From Callorhinus ursinus (lineage: Eukaryota; Chordata; Mammalia; Carnivora; Otariidae), in assembly GCF_003265705.1 (NCBI RefSeq), contig NW_020312867.1, positions 1,670,600 through 1,734,599 of the forward strand: a stretch of DNA of 64,000 nt. Reading direction: 5' to 3'. Positions 23,932 through 37,400 of this stretch are shown piece by piece. A program made the translations under genes and the position numbers. Every line of letters begins with the position of its first letter. The first letter of the stretch is position 1. The notes beneath the pieces were generated by a model. The model saw only the letters and a program-made list of their open reading frames with translations, had not been told where the DNA came from and made no database searches.

Positions 23932-26900
23932 GCACGGTGGCCACACTTCTGTCCCAGGGGAGGGATTTCTGCAGTGGAGGATGTCAGTGCACTAAGGCCA
24001 CTGTACACTGTGTCCCGGCTAACTCTTGGGTCAAGTCCATTTGGAGATGGCCCTTGCATACTGTAGCCCCCGGAAGGAGGTGCGGTGAGAGGGAATGTGA
24101 AGAGGGAGGTGGGGCACATGGAAAAGGGAAGAGCGGGATGAACCGTGGACCTGCCTGACTTGCTGGGTGACCTCGGGCCACCTTTGTCCCTATCTGAGAT
24201 CTGGCTCCCCAACACATGGGATCGAAAACCAGCTCAGGGCTGGCTGTAATGGGTGACCTAGGTGGCCACTTGTCCGCAATGCATTTTCCCATCCCTGACC
24301 CCAAGAGAGGCTCCGTGGGCCTGGGGGGCCCTGGAAGTGCCGGTTGTGATGAGCCACCCGCTTACTACCACAGTGGCCACTTCCTACAGGGGTCCCACTG
24401 GCCTGGAAGACCTTGCCTCCTTTCTCAGTGCAGAAATCCTATGATCCTAGAACTCAGTGTTTCTGCACCTTTGGAGCTGGGCGTGCTTTCTGGAAATCCT
24501 TCTTCAGACAATTACCCAAGAAAGCACCCTACCTGCCCCAGCCCAGGAAGTGACCATCTCTCTAGGGTCTCCCAGGGGGACCATGGGCGGGGCGGGGGGG
24601 GTCTCTTAACTGCTTAAGCTTTCTGGAACAGAAGTTTCCAAAAACAATGTTTCCTCACCCCAGCAGGCCAGCAGGAAGTTCTCCCTGGTGGTGTGGAGGT
24701 CTCTCCTGCTCCGAGTGCAGAGGGGGTCAGCTTCCTCAGGCTCCCTCCCACGCTCAGAACAACACAGGGGTGGGAGGGAGGGGAAGGAAGGAGTGGGGGG
24801 ATGGCGAACAGACCCTGAGCTGTGAATGAGATGGGTTTCCAGCGCAGGCTCCAGACTCCACAGCCCTGGATTCCAATCCCCACACCGCCGCTTGCCGTGG
24901 GACCTGGGGCCACAGAATATCTCCCTCTGCACAGCCGAGGTGCTGATAGTACCCGTGTGGGTGGAGAGGCTGTGAGGTTTAAGTGGAGATAAGCCATGTC
25001 AGGGCCCTCCCTCAGCAGTCCCTGGGCACTTCGGGATCTTCCACAGCAGAAGACAGGGGATGTGGGTCGATGTCCCCGTGGAAGGATCCACTTGCTGGGT
25101 GACTTTGGGCAAATCCCTGCCCCTGGCCTCAGCGGGACCACATACTCTCCAAGGACCCCGCAACGCGGAGAGTCTGCCTTGCCCACTCTCCCCATGCTAC
25201 GGTCTTCCTAATCGTGACCTTGAGCTTGCCAAGATTTATGAGGTTTGCGCTTCCCTCAGACCTCCACCCACCCACCACCCCTGCCTCCGCCCTGGTCTTC
25301 AGCTCCCTCCGAAACTATATAAATAGAGATTTCACATATCAGACTTCTGCCCTGGGCCAGGCCTTGAGGAAAGCGTGCCCAACACCCCGTCCTTGTCCTC
25401 ACATCAGTCTTTTGAAATTTCCGAGGAGGTCCAGAGAGGGACAGACGAGGAAAGCAACACCTGGAAAGAGGACTTGCCTGAAGTCACACCACTGGAAGGT
25501 GGCAGAGACCTCTCCCAACACGCCACAGTGGGCATGACCTTGTGATTGAGAGTTGGGGACATCTGGCCTGGCTAGCCCCAGCGTGACAGGGGGATTGGGA
25601 GGGGGTAGAGAGGGCTGGTTCCCGGGTGACCCTGGGTGTCCCCACATCCAGGGAGCCCCGGGGTCACAGCTGGCTGAGGGAGGCCACCATGGCTCACACC
25701 CCTCCCACTGTCTCCATAGATCTGGTTCTGAAGAAATGTGACCTGGAGCTGGAGGTCAACGGCCATGACCACCACACAGCTGACCTGTGCCGGGAGAGAC
25801 TGGTGGTGAGGCGGGGCCAACCCTTCTGGCTGACCCTGTACTTCGAGGGCCGAAGCTATGAGGCCAGCACAGACAGCCTCACCTTCATTGTGGTGACCGG
25901 TGAGTCCCTCCACCACCCCCACGCCCTGACCTGCTGTGTTCTGTGATTTCATGGCCCCCTGACAACGGGGCACCAGGCTGCAGGGAGTTGCTATCAGCCA
26001 CTAGCTCCCTGTTACAGATGAGGTAACTGAGGCCCAGAGCATGGAGGGATGATGCCCCAGGTCACCCAACCTCATAGACAAGTGGACTGGACAAGCGGCC
26101 TGGGTTCTGAAAACCTGTTATCACCGAGGGGTGGGGCTCAGCTTCCTACCGCAAGGTCCATCAAAGTCCTGCCCACTCTTCCCCACAGCAAAACAACTTT
26201 CAACTCTTATCAACAGTTACTTCCCCACATCTACATAACCCGATCAGGCCACTGGGCTCAGGTCCATATCGGGTCTGGATGGTGGAAAGCACCCAGCTGG
26301 CTCTGTGTCTCTGAGAGGGTAATTTTGTGTTCCCATAGTTCCTTCTCCAAGCCTTGGGAGGCTGCCTTAGGCTCAGGGACTGACAGACAGACCTGGGTCC
26401 TGGTGTAGACTGAACTGCCTACCCGCTGTGTGACCTTGGACAAGTTGCTTAGCCTCTCTGAGCTCGTGTTTTATCCTGGTGTGAAGCACTCATGGTGGAG
26501 GGTTGTTAGGGCCGAAGGTTCGGACATGGGGGAGTGCCTTGTAGACGTTAGCCGCTGTTCCTGCTCTTGTTCCAGGGCAGGGTCCAGCGATGGGTGAAAG
26601 GACATTGAGGCCCCCCCACCCCACTCCCAGATGCCCAGTGCCCATCTTCTTGGCTTGCCATTCCTGGGAAAAGAGCCTTGAATGCCGAGTCTCTGGATTT
26701 GGCTTCGGGTGGGAACCACTCCCTTGAGATCGGCTAGGGGCCGCCTGGCTGGGACTCTGCTAAAGGGTGAGAAAGGCCAGTTCTTTCTGAGACCTACGAG
26801 GGCAGAGAGAGCCGCAAACAGGCTGAGGCCCGTATTTACCTGGCAGCCCTTTGATAAGGCTTTATCCCTGTGCCTGCAGACAGGCCGTGGGTATCCACCC

Positions 26901-28394
26901 CCTTGCCTTCCCTCCCTCTCCCTCCGCTTCTGGCAGGGACACACCCACTCTCCAGCGTTGGCCCCCCTCCCATGCAGCCAGCACCTTTAGGGCCTGTTTT
27001 AACTGACCCGAGGAGGCTGCAGGAGCTTCTGATCTTTCTAGCCTCTGTAAAGTGGAACGTTGTAGTGTCTAACAGAATACCCTGAGAAGAGTCAGGCTTG
27101 TGATGATGAGACTCACAGCACCTATAGAGCACCTACTGTCTGCATGCTCATCCTAAGTCCTCCCATCTTGGAAGCATAATGAGACCCCGTTTTACAGGTG
27201 AAAATACTGAGGCTCAGAAGGGTCGAGTTACCTGCCCACAGGTCACACAGTGAGTTAGGGACAAAGCAGGGTTCAAACCCCATCCTCAGCGTTGAGGTTT
27301 TCCTTGCTGTGAGCTGACAGCAGACACATTTACCTATTCAGCACAAGGGCCAGCCAGGCCTCGGTTTGCTCCTCTGTGAAATGGAATGGTAGAGGAGTTG
27401 CCAGAGGGGGCTACCTGTGACTTCCACCTTCTTTCTCTTCTTTCTCAAGGCATCCCCTTTCTTCTCCTCCCTTCATCTAGGCAGCCTGGGGCTAGGTAAT
27501 TAGGCCCTAAGTTCAGGGTTGGGGTGGGCAGCTGATCTTCCCACCCCAGCAACTAATCTCTGTTCTCCAGTTTCCAGCAACTTATCTCAAACCCTACCCA
27601 ATCTGCCCTGATCACCTCCAGAGCCCCGGCGGGCAGTCTGGGAAGGCACTCTATCTCTGGATGCACCTAGCTTCCCTGTCCGAGTTACCAAGAACTCCGA
27701 TGGACTGAGGAAGCCTGAGGGACAATACCAGGAAGCCAGGCCTTTCACCTCAAGGCCTGGCTTGGATTAGCACCCAGCCCTGGGCCTGGCCTGGCCACCC
27801 TGCTCTTGTGCAAGAACATTCGAGCTTGTGATCAGCCTGTCCTACCTCCTTAGGGAAACTGAGGCGGAGGGAGGGGAGAGCACTGGCGAAGGTCACTCAG
27901 TGAGCAGACTATGTGGCCTGACCCTATAAATACCAAGATGCTGTGCATTTCGCCCAGGTGGTTGGGCTCTGTTTTGGAGTGCAGACCACAGTAGACAAAT
28001 AACATTCTTACTATGGGAATAAAGCTCTGCTTCCCTCTAAGAGGGGGCCAGGGCTTGGAGGGTGAGTGGGGTGGGACTGAGGTCAGCCTGAAATAGTGAA
28101 AAGAACTTTTATGAGGCTGATGGAGGGCTTTCCTCCAGAAGGTTGCCCTCATCCACTCCCCCCCCCCCCCCCCCCCCCCAGCCAACCATGGTCTAGGAGA
28201 GTCCCCAGGACTCCCGACTCTCCAGGTCATTTAGGCCCCGAGGGGTCCCTAAAGCATCTCTGGCCCCACAAAGGGTACCACGTGGAATGGCAGCCAGTGA
28301 ATTTTCAGAGCTGGCCCACGTGAGCCGTGGCTGGACCAGGGGGGACAGCCTGTCCACATCCCCCCCAGCCCAGGGCCCCTTGGAAGAAAGGGGT

Positions 28395-28430
<36 letters not shown>

Positions 28431-31400
28431 CCAGCTGCCCCAGGATGGAGAGAAAGGGAAATGTGTTTCCTGACCTGTCCTTGAGGGTGGTATGTCAATA
28501 ATGACAGTAGCCGTGGGCCCTGACCCGGGCTGTTACTATGGTGACCAAATCATTGATTGTCCAAACAGGGACATTTCTTTTTTTTTTTAATTTTTTATTG
28601 TTATGTTAATCACCATATATTACATCATTTGTTTTGGTGTAGTGTTCCATGATTCATTGTTTGTGCATAACACCCAGTGCTCCATGCAGAACGTTCCCTC
28701 TTTAATACCCATCACCAGGCTAACCCATCCCCTCACCCCCCTCCCCTCCAGAAACCTCAGTTTGTTTTTCAGAGTCCATCGTCTCTCCTGGTTCGTCTCC
28801 CCCTCTAACTTACTCCCCTTCATTCTTCCTCTCCTGCTATCTTCTTCTTTTTCTTTTTTCTTAAAATATGTTGCGTTATTTGTTTCAGAAGTACAGATCT
28901 GTGATTCAACAGTCTTGCACAATTCACAGCGCTCACCGTAGCACATACCCTCCCCAATGTCTATCACCCAGCCACCCCATCCCTCCCACCCCCAACCACT
29001 CCAGTAACACTCAGTTTGTTTCCTGAGATTAAGAATTCCTCATATCAGTGAGGTCATATGATACATGTCTTACTCTGATTGACTTATTTCACTCAGCATA
29101 ACACCCTCCAGTTCCATCCACGTCGTTGCAAATGGCAAGATCTCATTCCTTTGGATGGCTGCATAATATTCCATTGTGTATATATACCACATCTTCTTTA
29201 TCCATTCATCTGTCGATGGACATCTTGGCTCTTTCCACAGTTTGGCTATTGTGGACATCGCTGCTATAAACATTGGGGTGCACGTACCCCTTTGGGTCCC
29301 TACATTTGTCTCTTTGTGGTAAATACCCAGTAGTGCAATTGCTGGATCGAATGGTAGCTCTATTTTCAACTGTTTGAGGAACCTCCATACTGTTTTCCAG
29401 AGGGGTTGCACCAGCTTGCATTCCCACCAACAGTGTGGGAGGGTTCCCCTTTCTCCACATCCCCGCCAACATCTGTCGTTCCCTGACTTATTAATTTTAG
29501 CCATTCTGACGGGTGTGAGGTGGTATCTCATTGAGGTTTTGATTTGGATTTCCCTGATGCCGAGCGATGTGGAGCACTTTTTCATGTGCCTGTTGGCCAT
29601 TTGGATGTCTTCTTTGGAAAAATGTCTGTTCATGTCTTCTGCCCATTTCTTGATTGGATTATTTGTTCTTTGGGTGTTGAGTTTGATAAGTTCTTTATAG
29701 ATTTTGGATACTAGCCCTTTATCTGATATGTCATTTGCAAATATTTTCTCCCATTCCAAACAGGGACATTTCTGAGCATGAAAGAGTGCCATTAAGAATT
29801 ACACTGGGGCCACGGCCGTAAGCTGGGACTGTCCCAGGCAGACTGGGCCATATGGTCACCCTGACTTGGTCCCTTTCAGACTCAGTTTCCCTATCTGTAA
29901 AGTGATTCAGCTGAATGAGGCAATTTCTACATTTCACTCCAGTCCTCAAAATCTGTTGTTTGGCCTGAGGATTCTGACTTGTAATGGTCCCTTTTGGTGA
30001 CATGGAGGAATGCTCACGTATCCTGTGTGATAATTGTTCTAGTCACTGTTTGGAATGCTTTCTATGAAGTCTCTGCCGGTCCTCTAAACTGCGCTAAGAC
30101 GTGGGAGTGACAATAACAAAAAATAATTGCCATTTATTGAGCGCTCACTGTGTGCCAGGAACCATACGATGTACCTCCACCTTTTTAAGCTTTGCAATGA
30201 CCTTATAAGGAGGTATTTGTAATTGACTGTAATTGACCCCATTTTACAGATGAGGAAGCTGAGGCACAGAGAAGCTAAGTAGCTTGTCCAAGGTCACAGA
30301 GCCAGTTTGAGACCTAGAATCAGACCTTCCCAGACATTTAGTCTAAGGCTATTTTCTTCTTTGATGAGAAAATTGCCTAGAAAAGAGAGGCCTGGTGACT
30401 TAGCCCAGGTCACACAGTGCTCAGAGCCTGAGTAGGGGAACCAGACCCCGGCTGGCTCTCGGGGGCCCAGTGCTGCTCAACTGCTCAGGAGCATTTAAAG
30501 GCTTACAGCCAATGCCTGGCACCCAGACAGGGCCTTGGAGGCCTGTGTCATGCCTGTTAGCTCATGGTTATATTTGGGCCTGGGTGTGGGTAGGGCTGGT
30601 GGGTTGGGAGGAGGGCTCAGGGTGCCAGGAGGGAGCCCTTCAGTGAACGGGCCCCCATATTGTCGGAAGCAGGTGGGCTGAGCTACAGGGAGCTCGGAAG
30701 AATAAAAAGAAACTTTCCTGGGCAGCCACCCAACTAGGCAGAGAAGGTTCTGTTTCTCCTCTCGGCCACCCAAGTCCAGAAAGGATGACTAGCCCTCCCA
30801 TGACTCAGACCTGCCTGCAGGGGCAGGGCCTTCCCCCCACCAGAAAAAGCAGCCAAGCTTGAGGCCGGCTCCCTATCTCAAAGAGCCTTCAAGACCCCAA
30901 CGAGAGAGCACGGGAATGAGAGGCACCGTGGAGGACAGCCCAGAGCCTAGAGACCTGAGCTCAGATGCTAACTTTGCCCCAGACTCCTGGGATATCCTTG
31001 GGAGACCCTCCTCTCTCTGAGCCTCAGTTTTCCTACCTGTACCAGGGGCCTCAGGGGAAGCAGGAAGGGCCAAGGCTGTGGGGTGGGGAGGGGATGGTTA
31101 TGACCCTTCCTTGGAGCTGCCTATGGAGATACAAAGGTCAAAAGCCAGAGTGGGGCCTGGGGAGACAAACACCTAGAGGCTGGACAGCCCAGCACTCCAC
31201 AGCAAGGGGCCTCTCAGATGGGCTCCCGTGGGGACATCAGAGGACCAAGGTCCTATCCTGCTCAGAGTCTGGGCTTATTCTTCTGAAAGGGAAAGCTGCA
31301 CCCTAGCAGGGAAAGGATTCAGGTGGGAAAGGGGATGCTCCCCATGGATTCTTGTTCATGCTACAGGTGGACACACAGAGCCCAGAGAGGGGGAGGGTCT

Positions 31401-34400
31401 TGTGCACAGTCACACCCGCCCAGGCAGCATGACTGAGACCCTGCCCCAGGTGGAGCTGCCCCCTCTCCCAGGAGAAATCTGTCTGGCGCCTGTGGCTTTT
31501 CATGCATTTTCACAAAAGCACCCCAGCAAGGCTGGGGTCTGAGCCTCACTTTATAGACGAGGAAACCAAATCTCAGGGAGATGAAACCTCTTGCCAAAGT
31601 TCCCTTACTGGTCAGCCGCGGAACTAGGCCTCAAACCCTGGCCCACGGGACCCCCTGCGTGCACCCGGCCCCTGCCCGTGTCTGACCGGCTCACGGCCAC
31701 GGCCTTTTCTCCGCCAGGCCCAGCCCCCAGCGAGACGGCCGGGACCAAGGCCTGCTTCCCGCTGTCCAGTGCTGTGGAGGAGGGTGCCTGGGCGGCCGCC
31801 GTGCTAGACCAACAGGACGGCGTGGTCTCGCTGCAGCTCAGCACCCCGGCCAACGCCCCCATCGGCCTGTACCACCTCAGCCTGGAGGCCTCCACCGGCT
31901 ACCAGGGCTCCAGCTTCGTGCTGGGCCACTTCACGCTCCTCTTCAACACCTGGTGCCCAGGTGAGCCATACTCTCCATGGGCAGGGTGGGGATGGGGGAG
32001 CTGGGCAGGCCTAGACCACCCCTGGGGGCTGCTGAGGGCGGGGCAGGGGGAATGGGGCAGAAGATTGAGGGAAGCCCCCTCAGGCCCGCCTCACAAAACC
32101 CTCGCCATATGCGCACACTGTTACCCCCTTTACACAGGCAGAAAGGCACTGGGAAGCAAAATGCCCCTCCCCGAGGCCGCACAGCTACCGAGACATCTCA
32201 CCCGGCGTCCGAAGCGCGTGGGTTCCCCGAGCACTGTGACCTGGGCGCGCAGGTGTCTCGGGTTCAGAGCCCCATTCAGGAATGGGGTGCCGAGGGGCTG
32301 CCCGGGGCCTCCGTTCACTGCCGACACCCGGTTCTGGTTCATGGGGCTCTGTTTGAAATTTCACCAGACGGGCTTGGGGAGGGGAAACTGAGGGAGGCGG
32401 AGGGGTAGGTAGCCAGAAGCGGTGGGCAGGAGCAGTTTGGTTACCTAAGTGCCTCCTTATACGCTTCCTCCCCGCTTCCTCTCAACAATCCCGAGGGGGA
32501 GCCCGTCAGTGTCCTCGCAGGCTCAGAGAGGTCACGTGGCTTTGGGAAGCTCCTCAGGAAGTAAGTGGACAACGCTGGACAAAACTAGCAACTTGGAGGG
32601 GATGGCTTGAAGAGCCGAGGCTGACTCAAGGAGGAAGGGGGCGGCAGGGGCTGCCACACCCCTTCCCAGGCCTCAGTTTCCCCATATGACTAACAGGGCA
32701 GCCGGATCTGTTTCCTTCCTGCTCCTGCATAGCGAGGCAGAGAGACAGGCCTTGTGGGTGGGCCCCAGCCGAGGAACGGGGTGTCCCTCCTCAAAGCTGG
32801 AGCCCAGCCACAAATTCTGGCCTCTCCAGCATCAGACAACCTGCTTCTTACTGGGCCGCTGCTTTATTTCTTCTTCTCCGTTTTGGGGCATTTTGTAACA
32901 CCATCAAGGGGAAAGACTTTTTGTTTTCTCTTTTATGTATTTTGGCTTTTAGATGTCCTCTTCATATAAGCTTTAAGCACTGCAGGAAAACAGCCCCGCT
33001 TTGACTCTCCTTGGGGAGCAGCATTATTAGCTGTCTTGGGGGACTCATCTCCTTAGATTCCAGTGTATATGCCTAGAGACACTGCCACCTTAATGGGGTT
33101 CTCTGTCTCTCTTAAACACAAAAGGATCCCACAGTATACATTAACCCACAACTTATTTAACTTTTCCCCTCTACCATACATCCTGACGATCCTTCCACAT
33201 TGGCGTGCATACACATCTGCTTTTTTTCTTTTTAAAATTTTATTTATTTATTTGAGAGAGAGCACACAAGCAGGGGGAGTGGCAGGCAGAGGGAGAAGCA
33301 GACTTCCCTCTGAGCAGGGGGCCCGATGTGAGTCCCAGGACCCCAGGATCGTGACCTGAGACCAAGGCTTAACCAACTGAGCCACCCAGGCGCCCCTGCT
33401 TTTTTTTCTTTTTTTTTTAAGATTTTATTTATTTATTTGACAGAGAGAGACACAGCGAGAGAGGGAACACAAGCAGGGCGAGTGGGAGAGGGAGAAGCAG
33501 GCCTCCCGCGGAGCAGGGAGCCCGATGCGGGGCTCGATCCCAGGACCCCGGGATCATGACCTGAGCCGAAGGCAGACGCTTAACCGACTGAGCCACCCAG
33601 GCGCCCCTGCTTTTTCTTTTTAAGAGCTCAGAGTGCCCTGTGTCTTGCCAGTGTGGACTGTTCATTGATCTGGCCCTCCACCCAGGGACATGAGGTTGTC
33701 CCCATTGGATCCTCACAGGGAGGGTGTCTATGGAGCACCCTTGTTCACACGCCCTGGGGCCACATGGAATGGTTTCTCAGGACAGAAGTGGCCTTGCTGG
33801 ACCCCGCGGTAGACTTGTTTTGATTTTGTCAATCTGCAGAGCTTACAGCTAGTAGGCCGCCCGGTGCACAGAGCAGGAAGACGCCGGAGTCCCCCTCTCC
33901 CTCCCCACTCACCAACACCGCAGGGTTTCAGAGTTCAGGGAACAGGGATCAAAGTTCCTGGGATGTCCCCTTCCTCTGGCCTTTCCTCCAGCCCTGCCCC
34001 GCCCCCACCCTGCGGGTTGGGGTGGCTGTCAGCCAAGCAGCACAGTGACTAAAGTGACCCACATGCCAGGGTGGGAGCCTGGGGGGCGGGGGCGCGGTGG
34101 AGCTGGTGATTCGGAGGCAGGAAGTTGGGCTCAGTGGGGTGGGGCTGCCGGGTGGGAACACTGCTGTCCCTTTGGGACCTGCCCCTGAAACCAGAGCCTT
34201 CTACCCCTGAGCTCAGTTAGGTCAGGAGGACAGGAGGGAACGAGCGCCAAGTATGTGCGGGGACTTCCTTGTCCCCAAGGCCCCCGGAGGGCAAAGTCCC
34301 TGCCACCTGGGTCGGGGTAGGGACAACGCTCTCACCCCAGTGACGAAACACCGTGGGTGGGTTTTTCTTTCTCCCACACTATCAGCTGACTTACCACTGT

Positions 34401-37400
34401 ATAGTTCATCTGCCGGAAGGCTAAGTTCTGTTGCGGTCCTGGGAGCCACAGTGCAGTGTGCATAAGACAAAAGATGCTTAGCCACTTTCACATTTGCTTT
34501 CTCCGTGCACTGAGAGGGGGGCTGCAGATGGGCCTGACAGAGCCCCCGGGGCCCAAGGGCCCCGAGCAGCTGCATTCCAGGCCAGTGCCACCATATTTTT
34601 AGGGACCCATAAAAATGTTTTAATTTCTTTTAAAATCAGAAGACAAAAATGAAAGCTTAGGTCAGAGAATATGTTTTAATATGTTACATTAATATATTTG
34701 TTATGATACCAATGCAGTCATAAAATATATTAATTTTTATTTTATTATTACTATTTTTTACGGAGGAAGGGGCCCACAGAAGCAAAAATGCCCAGGGCCC
34801 ACCAAAGTCATAATGAGGCTCTGGATTTCCTCTTCCCGGCCTCAGTTTCTTCACCTGTGACGTGGGGCATGGTAAAGGCCGGCTTGATTTTTGACCTCCT
34901 GCCACGTGGGCCCGACTGCCCCAGCACTCTTTTCTGTGGTCGTCAGCCACGAGGAGCTAAGTGCCACGCGTACCAGTACCTGTCCCTGGGCTGACTCTGG
35001 TCCTCTGCTTAGCAATGTCATCCCACCAGACTCCGAGTATCTAAATCGTAGTCATTTCTCAAGGCAGCGTTCACAAGGCACCTGCTTCAGGGCGATCCTC
35101 CCTGACCACCCCCTCCCCTCAGCTGGACAGGACCCCACTTCCCCTGAGCCCCAATAACCCTAGTAGGCTTTCTCTCTACCTTGAATCAAGCTCCTTCTCA
35201 CACCGGCTCAGGGCTTTAGCTTGCCAAGCACCTTTCAGGTCTGCATCCCGTGTTACCCTCGGAACACAGTGAGGGGGATGAAGAAGGAGAAGTGAGCTCC
35301 CCAGGGTCACACAACAAGTGAGGATCAGCTAGGAGATTCCTGACTCCTGGTCCAGGGCTCCTCTATCTCTTGTGTGGGCATCAGTTTTCCTACCTGTAAA
35401 ATGGGGCTTTCAAGGTCCCTTTCTTACAGAGCTCTTGTGGAAATTAAACATTAATATATGCCATACACTTACTACAGACAAGTGTTAGAGAAATGGCAGC
35501 CACTGATAATACTAGCTGAAAACACTTATCTCATGGGTATGGGATTATTAATGAATGGTTAGCTTTTCTGATTCAAAGATAGAAGGTCCTCCAAGACTCA
35601 CCTAGCCCTGGGTCTTGGCCCCCTGGCGGCCATGTCTCTGGGGACCTTGCACTCCGCCACACCCAGAGCTCAGGCCCCTTCCTTCCCACCCCCAGCGGAT
35701 GCTGTGTACCTGGACTCCGAGGAGGAGCGGCAGGAGTACGTGCTCACCCAGCAGGGCTTCATCTACCAGGGCTCGGTCAAGTGCATCAAGAGCATACCTT
35801 GGAACTTTGGGCAGGTAGGGCCACATCCTGCCCTTCCCAACCACTGCAGGCCCACTGTGTGTGGGGCCCTGGGTCTGAGGCAGTCAAAGCTGCAGAGGTG
35901 CGAGCTGGTCTCAGAGCTGGCCCACCCCATGCTGTCAGGGATTCAAGAGCCCTGAGATGGCTGGAGGATCAGAGAGGGTCCGGCCCAAGCCTGAGGTCAT
36001 ACAGCAAAGGGTTGCCCTACCCACCGTGGGAATGGCAGTCCCAGATTCAAAGTGGGGAAAGAATCGGGAGAGCCTTTGGGAATTGTGGGGCTAGCAGGTG
36101 CTCCAGGAGGGAGAAAGGGAATATTCAAGGCCATATACCAAAGTAACAGAAATGCCATTGTGTGTGCTGAGGGGAAGCCTTACACCATTATCTAGATCAG
36201 TGGCTTTCAAACTCAAATATACATCAGAATCACCAGAAAAGTGTGTTAAAACACAGATCACTGAGTCCCACCTCTAGTTTCTGACTCAGTAAGCCTGGGT
36301 GTGGGCTGGGAATTTGCATTTTTGACAAGTTCGCAGGCAATGCTGATGCTGCTGATCAGTGGTCATACTTTGTGAACCACTGGTTGTATCAGTTAGCTAC
36401 TGCTGAATAACAAACAAGCCCAAAACTTACAGGCTTAAAACAACAGCTATTTATTATTTCTTATAAATCTATGGCTCACCTGGGGCATGGCTGCCTAGGC
36501 TGGGCGTGGCTGACCTCCGCTAGATGGCACATCTCTGTTCCATGTGGTTCCTCATCTTCTAGCAAGTCAGCCCAGGCTGGTGGTTCGAATGAGGGATCTC
36601 ATTTCCTCTGCCATCCAGGCTCCCATGAAAATTCTTGAGACACTGCTGAGAAAACTCAAGAAGCAAGAGTTTTCACACTCCTTCCTGGCCCTTCAACCTC
36701 CTGGGGTGTTGGGGGGTGTTGGCCTTTTGGGATGGGGTTCACCTTGAAACTTTTCCCAACAGCCCCTGGGTTAGGGTTTCCATATTCAGGTCTCCAGAGT
36801 CCTGCCCTGGGACCACAGGGAAGTCTTCCCTGTGTGGTGTGGGGCTCTGACCTCAGTTTCCCCATCTGAATACTGGGGATACTAATTGCAAGAATATCTG
36901 CCCAAGAACCTATAGCCTGCTCTGGGACGTACATGAAATGGTGGTGTGGGTGGGATACAAAAAATACATCGCAGAGTAAATTGGCTCTTAATTCCCAGGG
37001 CTCTGTATTCTCCCCTGAGAAACAGAACAAAGCCAAGTCCTTCTTTTCCTTTCCTGACTTCCTATTCTGTGTCCAGGCTTGTGTTGAGCCACGGGACACA
37101 GCTCTTGTGAATCGTCTGGAAGCCATCACAATCCAGAATGATAAGACCTAGAGGAAAGAAGTGAATAACTGCCGATGGGAATCAGGGCAATTTCTGAAAT
37201 AAGCAAGGTCTGAGCTGAGCTATGGAGGAGGCGGAAACACGGTATACAAGGCAAAGGGAATGGCCTGAGCAAAAAGCTCAGAGGTGGGAAAGTTTATCTT
37301 GTGCTTAAGAAGACTTCTGTAGCTCATGGAGCAGTTTATGTCCGGAGGAGTCCCAAGAGATGAAGTGGGAGAAGTCAGCAGGGTCCGGGGTGTGAATGTC

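Larger units (their letters stand above)
23196..25719 (+). other. TGM2: TGM2 intron 1
   Basis: Donor GTGAGT, acceptor CCATAG. It contains a (CA)n microsatellite (23897-23930) and a MIR (about 24835-25000). Long open frames on both strands between 24600 and 25200 are chance frames in GC-rich DNA. First introns often hold enhancers, but no specific element could be identified. Confidence 0.9.
25900..31717 (+). other. TGM2: TGM2 intron 2, the longest intron
   Basis: Donor GTGAGT, acceptor CGCCAG; about 5.8 kb. It holds a young minus-strand L1 (28579-29754), a 22-base C run (28158-28179), a (TG)n tract (28395-28429) and MIR copies near 26385, 27120 and 30115. The remainder is unique sequence without recognisable genes. 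Confidence 0.9.
31961..35695 (+). other. TGM2: TGM2 intron 3
   Basis: Donor GTGAGC, acceptor CCCCAG. It holds two minus-strand SINEs side by side (33234-33607), an AT-rich patch (34600-34760) within GC-rich DNA that may be a decayed DNA transposon, and MIR pieces at about 35215-35510. No gene is seen. Confidence 0.9.

Noticed and set aside
24614..25195. 193-codon minus-strand frame in intron 1
   Set aside because: GC-rich DNA gives long chance frames on both strands here; no domain, splice pattern or similarity.
29070..29792. 240-codon open frame on the minus strand
   Set aside because: L1 ORF2 remnant inside the intron 2 insertion; the frame runs into unique intron sequence at its start.
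31591..32391. 266-codon frame around exon 3
   Set aside because: Only 31718-31960 is coding; the rest is intron read-through without similarity.
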